Below are positions 59,541 to 64,000 of a stretch of 64,000 bases of DNA, one piece after another; positions within the stretch are counted from its first letter, which is position 1; every line of letters begins with the position of its first letter. A program made the translations under genes and the position numbers. The notes below the pieces were generated by a model, which was not told the origin of the DNA, did not search any database, and was given only the letters and a program-made list of their open reading frames with translations. The stretch is from contig NZ_NFHL01000001.1 of the NCBI RefSeq assembly GCF_002161355.1, positions 124,001 through 188,000 on the forward strand, written 5' to 3'. This DNA comes from Lachnoclostridium sp. An76. Its GTDB lineage: Bacteria; Bacillota; Clostridia; Lachnospirales; Lachnospiraceae.

Positions 59541-61601
59541 ATGAGAGAAAGACAGGGCATCGGCGCTATCAAAGGGGTAGGAGAGAAAACAGAAAAACTG
59601 TTCCGGCATGTGGGCGTAAAGACTGTCGGTGATCTGATCCGGTATTATCCGCGGGGATTTGAGATCTTTGAAGACCCGGTTCCTGTCAGTGAGGCAGTGG
59701 AAGGGAGAGTGTGCACGGTGGCAGGCTCTGTGTTCGGGCGCATCCAGGTATCAGGGAGCCAGCGCGTCCAGATCACAACGCTCTATCTGAAGGACCTGAC
59801 AGGCACGATAAAAGTCATATGGTTCCGTATGCCGTTCCTCAGGAACACTCTGTCAAAAGGCGGGATACTCATCCTGCGTGGACGGGTGGTCAGACGCAGG
59901 GACGGTCTTGTGATGGAGCACCCGGAGGTTTACTACCCGGCGTCAAAGTATGAGGAAAAGCTCCACACCATGCAGCCGGTCTATCCGCTGACAGCAGGGC
60001 TGACCAATAATGCAGTCATCAAGGCAGTCCGGCAGGCACTTGAATGCGCGGATGATAAAATGGATATCCTTCCCCCGGAGATGAGCGTGAAGTATCATTT
60101 CCCGCCATATAAAGAGGCGGTCAGGAACATGCATTTCCCGGAGGACAAGGAGCATTTTGCGGCGGCAAGGGAGCGGTTCGTGTTCGAGGAGTTCCTGGTA
60201 TTTATCCTCTCCCTGAGGCGCATGAAAGAGGCCGGGAACCGGGCGGAAAACCGATTTCATTTCGCAGACCAGGAGAAGATCGGTCAGTTCCTTGACGCGC
60301 TTCCCTACCGGCTGACCGGCGCGCAGATGAAAGTGTGGGAAGAGATCAAAGCAGATATGCAGGGATCCTTTGTGATGTCCCGGCTTGTCCAGGGGGATGT
60401 GGGATCCGGGAAGACGGTGGTTGCTTTTCTGGCGCTCCTTCTGGCGGGACTGAACGGATACCAGGGGGCTCTCATGGCGCCCACAGAAGTCCTGGCGCGG
60501 CAGCATTATGAGAATATATCCGGGATGCTGGAGAAATATGAGATTCCCTTAAAGGCAGAGCTTCTCACCGGCTCCATGACTGCGGCGCAGAAGCGCGGGG
60601 CGTATGAGCGCATCCGGAGCGGGGAGGCGTCCATTGTCATCGGGACGCATGCACTGATCCAGGAGAAGGCCGTCTACCGTGATCTGGCTCTGGTCGTAAC
60701 GGACGAGCAGCACCGGTTCGGCGTCCGGCAGAGGGAAGCCCTCGCCGGGAAGGGGACGATGCCGCATATTTTAGTGATGAGCGCCACGCCGATCCCGCGG
60801 ACCCTGGCGATCATCCTTTACGGCGACCTGGATATATCCGTGATCGATGAGATGCCAAAGGACCGCCTGCCGATCAGGAATTGCGTGGTGGATACCAGCT
60901 ACCGGGAAAAGGCATATTCATTTATGAGAAAACAGGTGTCCATGGGAAGACAGTGCTATGTGATCTGCCCCATGGTGGAGGAGAGCGAGAGCCTGGAGGC
61001 GGAAAATGTACTGGATTACTCGCAGATGCTTGCGGAAGAATTGGGAAGCGGCATCCGGGTCGGATGCCTTCACGGGAAAATGAAGCAGCAGGAAAAAGAC
61101 GAGATCATGGAGGCGTTCGGGAAAAATGAGATCCAGGTGCTTGTGTCCACAACGGTAGTGGAGGTGGGCATCGATGTGCCGAACGCGACGGTCATCATGA
61201 TCGAAAATGCCGAGCGATTCGGGCTGGCTCAGCTCCATCAGCTCCGCGGCCGCGTGGGACGTGGAAAGCATCAGTCCTACTGTATTTTTATGTCCGCGTC
61301 AAAGTCCGAAGAGACAAAAGAACGGCTGGAAATCCTGAACCATTCCAATGACGGGTTCTTCATTGCCGGCGAGGATCTGCGGCTCAGAGGACCGGGGGAC
61401 CTGTTCGGCATCCGGCAGAGCGGGATCCTGGACTTTAAGATCGCGGATGTGTTCCAGGATGCGAAGGTACTGAAATCTGCGGCCGAAGAGGCAGGAAAGA
61501 TACTGGCAGACGACCCGGGATTGGAAAAGCCGGTCCACGCGGGACTGAAAAAACATATAGACAGCAGGATACAGGAGATCATGCTGGAGACGACATTATA
61601 A
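59541..61601 (+). CDS. recG: ATP-dependent DNA helicase RecG
   Basis: 686 residues. The N-terminal wedge/OB domain (VCTAGSVFGRI..., LKDLTGTIKVIWFRMPFLRN) binds forked DNA. Helicase motifs include GDVGSGKTVVAFLALL (Walker A), DEQHRFGVRQRE, MSATPIPRTLA, VVEVGIDVPNATVM and QLRGRVGRG. It remodels stalled replication forks. AAAAAGGAGAC precedes ATG 59541. The rpmB-yloU-yloV-recG order matches Bacillus, except that the sdaA genes are missing. Confidence 0.97.
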   Translation: MRERQGIGAIKGVGEKTEKLFRHVGVKTVGDLIRYYPRGFEIFEDPVPVSEAVEGRVCTVAGSVFGRIQVSGSQRVQITTLYLKDLTGTIKVIWFRMPFLRNTLSKGGILILRGRVVRRRDGLVMEHPEVYYPASKYEEKLHTMQPVYPLTAGLTNNAVIKAVRQALECADDKMDILPPEMSVKYHFPPYKEAVRNMHFPEDKEHFAAARERFVFEEFLVFILSLRRMKEAGNRAENRFHFADQEKIGQFLDALPYRLTGAQMKVWEEIKADMQGSFVMSRLVQGDVGSGKTVVAFLALLLAGLNGYQGALMAPTEVLARQHYENISGMLEKYEIPLKAELLTGSMTAAQKRGAYERIRSGEASIVIGTHALIQEKAVYRDLALVVTDEQHRFGVRQREALAGKGTMPHILVMSATPIPRTLAIILYGDLDISVIDEMPKDRLPIRNCVVDTSYREKAYSFMRKQVSMGRQCYVICPMVEESESLEAENVLDYSQMLAEELGSGIRVGCLHGKMKQQEKDEIMEAFGKNEIQVLVSTTVVEVGIDVPNATVIMIENAERFGLAQLHQLRGRVGRGKHQSYCIFMSASKSEETKERLEILNHSNDGFFIAGEDLRLRGPGDLFGIRQSGILDFKIADVFQDAKVLKSAAEEAGKILADDPGLEKPVHAGLKKHIDSRIQEIMLETTL

Positions 61602-61614
61602 TTGTGAAGAAAGT

Positions 61615-61685
61615 GTGAACGGGGTCAGACCCCGATGGGGAGAAAATTCTGACAATTTTCGCCATCGGGGTCTGACCCCGTTCAC
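61615..61685. repeat. long perfect inverted repeat with GGGGTCAGACCCCG core
   Basis: A 24-bp arm (61615-61638) is repeated exactly in inverse at 61662-61685, and pairing continues inward with one bulge to a CTGAC loop at 61649-61653. Each arm contains GGGGTCAGACCCC, itself a palindrome. It begins 13 bp after the recG stop. Elements of this type resemble REP/IS200-family palindromes; as an RNA it would also be a strong terminator for recG and the convergent araC remnant. Confidence 0.75.
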
Positions 61686-61692
61686 AAATTTT

Positions 61693-62106
61693 TCACACTT
61701 TTTCTCTGCGGTACTGGGTAGGAGTCCGCCCTTTCTTTTGCTTAAACAACCGGGAAAAATAGAGTGCGTCTTCGTATCCCACGGACCGGGCGATATCGCT
61801 GACTGGAAGTTCGGTTTCCGCGAGCAGTGAGCAGGCGCGACGGATCCGGTAGTCCAGGAGATATTCCTGCGGTGAGCTTCCGGTGATGTCTTTAAAGAGC
61901 CGGTACAGGTAGGTCCGTTCGATATTCAGATAGTCTGCGATGACCTGGATATTGACTGACTGGGAGTAGTTGCTCTCGATATAGCGCAGCGCTTCTTCCA
62001 CATAGGTGATCTTTTTTTCTTTTGGCGGGATATATTTCCGCGGAAATTTACTTGCCAGAAGATAGAGGTACTCGTAGAGGATGCTGTTCATCATGAGGTC
62101 TCTGTT
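61693..62106 (-). pseudogene. 3' remnant of an AraC-family regulator
   Basis: The frame encodes the full C-terminal AraC HTH domain (VEEALRYIESNYSQSVNIQVIADYLNIERTYLYRLFKDITG, then SDIARSVGYEDALYFSRLFKQKKG). A frame from ATG 62094 gives 133 residues. The N-terminal cupin or ligand domain of this family (about 150 residues) is missing: upstream codons soon reach a stop at 62122-62124 inside GH32-coding DNA. Such regulators usually control alpha-galactoside or sucrose operons like the one that follows. A truncated HTH-only product might still be made. Confidence 0.8.
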
Positions 62107-62111
62107 CTCGG

Positions 62112-62719
62112 GAAGAGATTTCTACGCCCCACAGACTTTCCTGTCCGAGGATGGACGCCGGATCCTGATCGGCTGGGCCGGACTGCCGGACACGGAGAAG
62201 ACGCACCGGAATCTTTCCGTGGCCAACGGCTGGCAGCACTGCCTGACACTGCCGAGGGAACTGACGGTAAAAGACGGAAAGGTCTTCCAGGCCCCGGTCA
62301 GGGAGCTGAAAAGTCTCGACTGGCAGAGCCCGGATCCGAACGAGATGAAAGGAGATGGGATCTGCGGCTGGTCCGGCCGGACGGTGCTCCTGGAAGTCAG
62401 CGGCATCGCAGGGGGAGCACAGGAGATCCGCTTCGGGAAAGAGGGCAATGCCCTGAACATCCGGGCGCAGGATGATCTGGCAGAAATCTCCTTCCTGGAC
62501 AGGGACGGACGCCCGTCAGAGTGCGGCGGCGGAAGAGGTCGGCGGATCGGGCGGCTGTCCGGTCCGATCCGGGAACTGACGGTCCTGGCGGACAGTTCAG
62601 TCATAGAAGTATTTATCAATGGCGGCGAGATGACATTTACGACAAGGATTTATTTGAACAAGGATGAAAGGGAACTGTCTGTGAGCGGCCCGGGGACATA
62701 CAGCCTGTCAGTTATCTGA
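62112..62719 (+). pseudogene. 3' remnant of a GH32 sucrose-6-phosphate hydrolase/fructosidase
   Basis: The frame begins in the middle of the GH32 catalytic domain at GRDFYAPQTFLSEDGRRILIGW and continues through QHCLTLPRELTVKDGK into the complete C-terminal beta-sandwich (LADSSVIEVFINGGEMTFTTRIY). The N-terminal 250-300 residues with the nucleophile motif (WMNDPNG) and RDP are absent, so it cannot be an active hydrolase. The ATG at 62081 lies in araC-derived DNA and is not a native start. It is joined head to head with the araC remnant. Confidence 0.85.
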
Positions 62720-62756
62720 ATGGCAAAGCAGGTGGATGTCCGGATGCCCGGCGCTC

Positions 62757-62785
62757 TTGTCAGACGCAGAAACAGATAGTATATT
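62757..62785 (+). promoter_or_regulatory. promoter of the alpha-galactosidase gene
   Basis: TTGTCA (62757-62762), 17 bp and TATATT (62780-62785), 25 bp upstream of the ATG. It could keep the gene expressed even though the upstream operon is broken. Confidence 0.6.
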
Positions 62786-62810
62786 TATAGGCACAGGAGG
62801 CTGATTTTTT

Positions 62811-64000
62811 ATGGGAATTATCATAAACAATAAGAAAGACACATTTCATCTCTGCAATCAGGAGATCAGTTACATTATGACCGTACTGCCAAACGGCCAG
62901 ATGGGTCAGCTCTATTTCGGGAAACGGATCCGGGACCGGGAGGATTTTTCCTATCTTCTGGAGACGATCGGCCGGCCCATGGCTTCCTGTGTCTTTGACA
63001 CAGACAAAGCATATTCCATGGAGCACATCAAACAGGAATATGGAGTCTTCGGGGCAACCGACTACCGTATGCCCGCCGCGGAGGTGATCCAGGAGAACGG
63101 GAACCGGGTGTCAGAGTTCTGCTTCCGCGATTACCGGGTGGAGCCCGGAAAGCCGAAGCTCCCCGGACTCCCGGCCACTTATACGGAGAAAGAGGATGAG
63201 GCGGAGACTCTGGTCATCGGGCTGGAAGATGAGAGGGCAGGGCTCAGGCTGGAGCTGATGTACACGGTGTTCGCCAAAGGCGGGATCATTGCGCGCAGCG
63301 CCCGGTTCCTCAATCGGGGAGAACAAAATCTGCGGCTGACGACAGCTATGAGCCTGTGCCTGGACCTGCCTGACAGCGGGTATGACTGGATCCAGTTTTC
63401 CGGCGCATGGGCAAGGGAGCGCCAGCCGAAAGTGAGACGACTGGAGCAGGGGATCCAGTCAGTGGGAAGCCTGCGCGGGCATTCGTCCCACAACCACAAT
63501 CCGTTCCTTATCCTGAAGCGGCCGCCAGCGGACGGATCACAGGGTGAGGCCGTGGGGTTCAGCCTCGTATACAGCGGGAATTTTCTCGCGCAGGCAGAGG
63601 TGGACACTTACGATACGACCCGGATCCTGATGGGGATCCATCCCCACGGCTTTGAATGGAAACTGGAGCCCGGCGGAGAATTCCAGACGCCGGAGGCAGT
63701 GATCGTGTACACGGACAGAGGGCTGAACCATTTAAGCCAGACGTTCCACCGACTGTACCGGAAACGGCTGGCAAGAGGGTACTGGAGAGACAGGGAGCGC
63801 CCCATCCTGATCAATAACTGGGAAGCTACTTATTTTGATTTTACAGAAGACAAACTCCTGGAGATTGCGGAGAAAGCAAGAGAGTGCGGTGTGGAGCTCT
63901 TTGTCCTGGACGACGGATGGTTCGGACGGCGCAGCAGCGAGCACTCCGGGCTTGGCGACTGGATCGCAAATTCGGAGCGCCTTCCGGACGGAATCGCGGG
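62811..64000 (+). CDS. alpha-galactosidase, GH36 family (partial)
   Basis: 396 complete codons, open to the right edge. AGGAGG lies 10 bp upstream of ATG 62811. The N-terminal beta-supersandwich (about 1-330) includes the conserved SHNHNPF stretch, and the start of the barrel shows RPILINNWEATYFDFTEDKLLEIA and LFVLDDGWFG. The catalytic Asp residues lie past the window. It cleaves alpha-1,6-galactosides such as melibiose and raffinose, which would pair naturally with a GH32 sucrose hydrolase, here broken. Confidence 0.95.
   Translation, partial: MGIIINNKKDTFHLCNQEISYIMTVLPNGQMGQLYFGKRIRDREDFSYLLETIGRPMASCVFDTDKAYSMEHIKQEYGVFGATDYRMPAAEVIQENGNRVSEFCFRDYRVEPGKPKLPGLPATYTEKEDEAETLVIGLEDERAGLRLELMYTVFAKGGIIARSARFLNRGEQNLRLTTAMSLCLDLPDSGYDWIQFSGAWARERQPKVRRLEQGIQSVGSLRGHSSHNHNPFLILKRPPADGSQGEAVGFSLVYSGNFLAQAEVDTYDTTRILMGIHPHGFEWKLEPGGEFQTPEAVIVYTDRGLNHLSQTFHRLYRKRLARGYWRDRERPILINNWEATYFDFTEDKLLEIAEKARECGVELFVLDDGWFGRRSSEHSGLGDWIANSERLPDGIA

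Noticed and set aside
1..64000. tRNA, rRNA or CRISPR array
   Set aside because: No tRNA-like cloverleaf with a TTCRA arm, no rRNA signature and no regularly spaced repeats were seen by eye.

Overview
The window looks like chromosome of a spore-forming, anaerobic Clostridia member, most probably Lachnospiraceae. Reasons: a full RnfCDGEAB electron-transport cluster, the sporulation pair YtfI(DUF2953)/YtfJ(GerW), a biotin-dependent Na+-pump cluster, the rpmB-yloU-yloV-recG order, and GC-rich coding DNA between AT-rich intergenic spacers with strong AGGAGG ribosome-binding sites. I cannot name the genus.

Layout. 1-380: AT-rich end of an unrecognised accessory segment, with clustered short repeats. 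384-6841: LMW phosphatase, a J-domain protein, two D-Ala-D-Ala carboxypeptidases, a metallophosphoesterase and scpAB. 6993-8981: a lone leuA whose product carries a complete C-terminal AraC-type DNA-binding domain, preceded by two 34-bp direct repeats. 9164-14399: five-gene carboxyltransferase/Na+-pump operon (12S-like, OadG-like lipoprotein, biotin carrier, OadB, 5S-like). 14556-18643: aminopeptidase P, RpiR regulator, HI0933-type flavoprotein. 18706-21319: cmk-ispH-rpsA. 21550-28659: rnfCDGEAB, convergent apbE, then NusG-domain-II and Gx-transporter genes. 28724-38412: ruvAB, zapA, U32 protein, SEDS protein plus class B PBP, ytfI/ytfJ and small genes.

38572-54331 is the most unusual part. 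A 2597-residue M26-type zinc metalloprotease has a cohesin-like domain, a membrane segment, a dockerin and flanking beta-helical repeat regions. It is followed by a beta-lactam-response island: DD-carboxypeptidase, class B PBP, class D beta-lactamase, convergent blaR1/blaI, and a divergent lipoprotein gene of unknown function. Five sites match the BlaI/MecI operator and tie three transcription units into one predicted regulon. The carboxypeptidase lacks a good start in frame, but an upstream ATG is linked to it by an A_AAA_AAC heptamer.

54349-61601: TetR regulator, glgB, rpmB, yloU, fakA/yloV and recG. 61615-64000: a long perfect inverted repeat, then a deletion scar where the 3' halves of an AraC regulator gene and a GH32 gene lie head to head, then an alpha-galactosidase gene that runs off the window.

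How the genes work together: the decarboxylase cluster (Na+ export) and Rnf (ferredoxin:NAD+ oxidoreductase, H+ or Na+ coupled) both conserve energy as ion gradients. ApbE should flavinylate RnfD and RnfG. The bla island should let the cell sense beta-lactams (BlaR1), release BlaI, and induce a spare transpeptidase, a carboxypeptidase and a beta-lactamase. No tRNA, rRNA or CRISPR array was seen.
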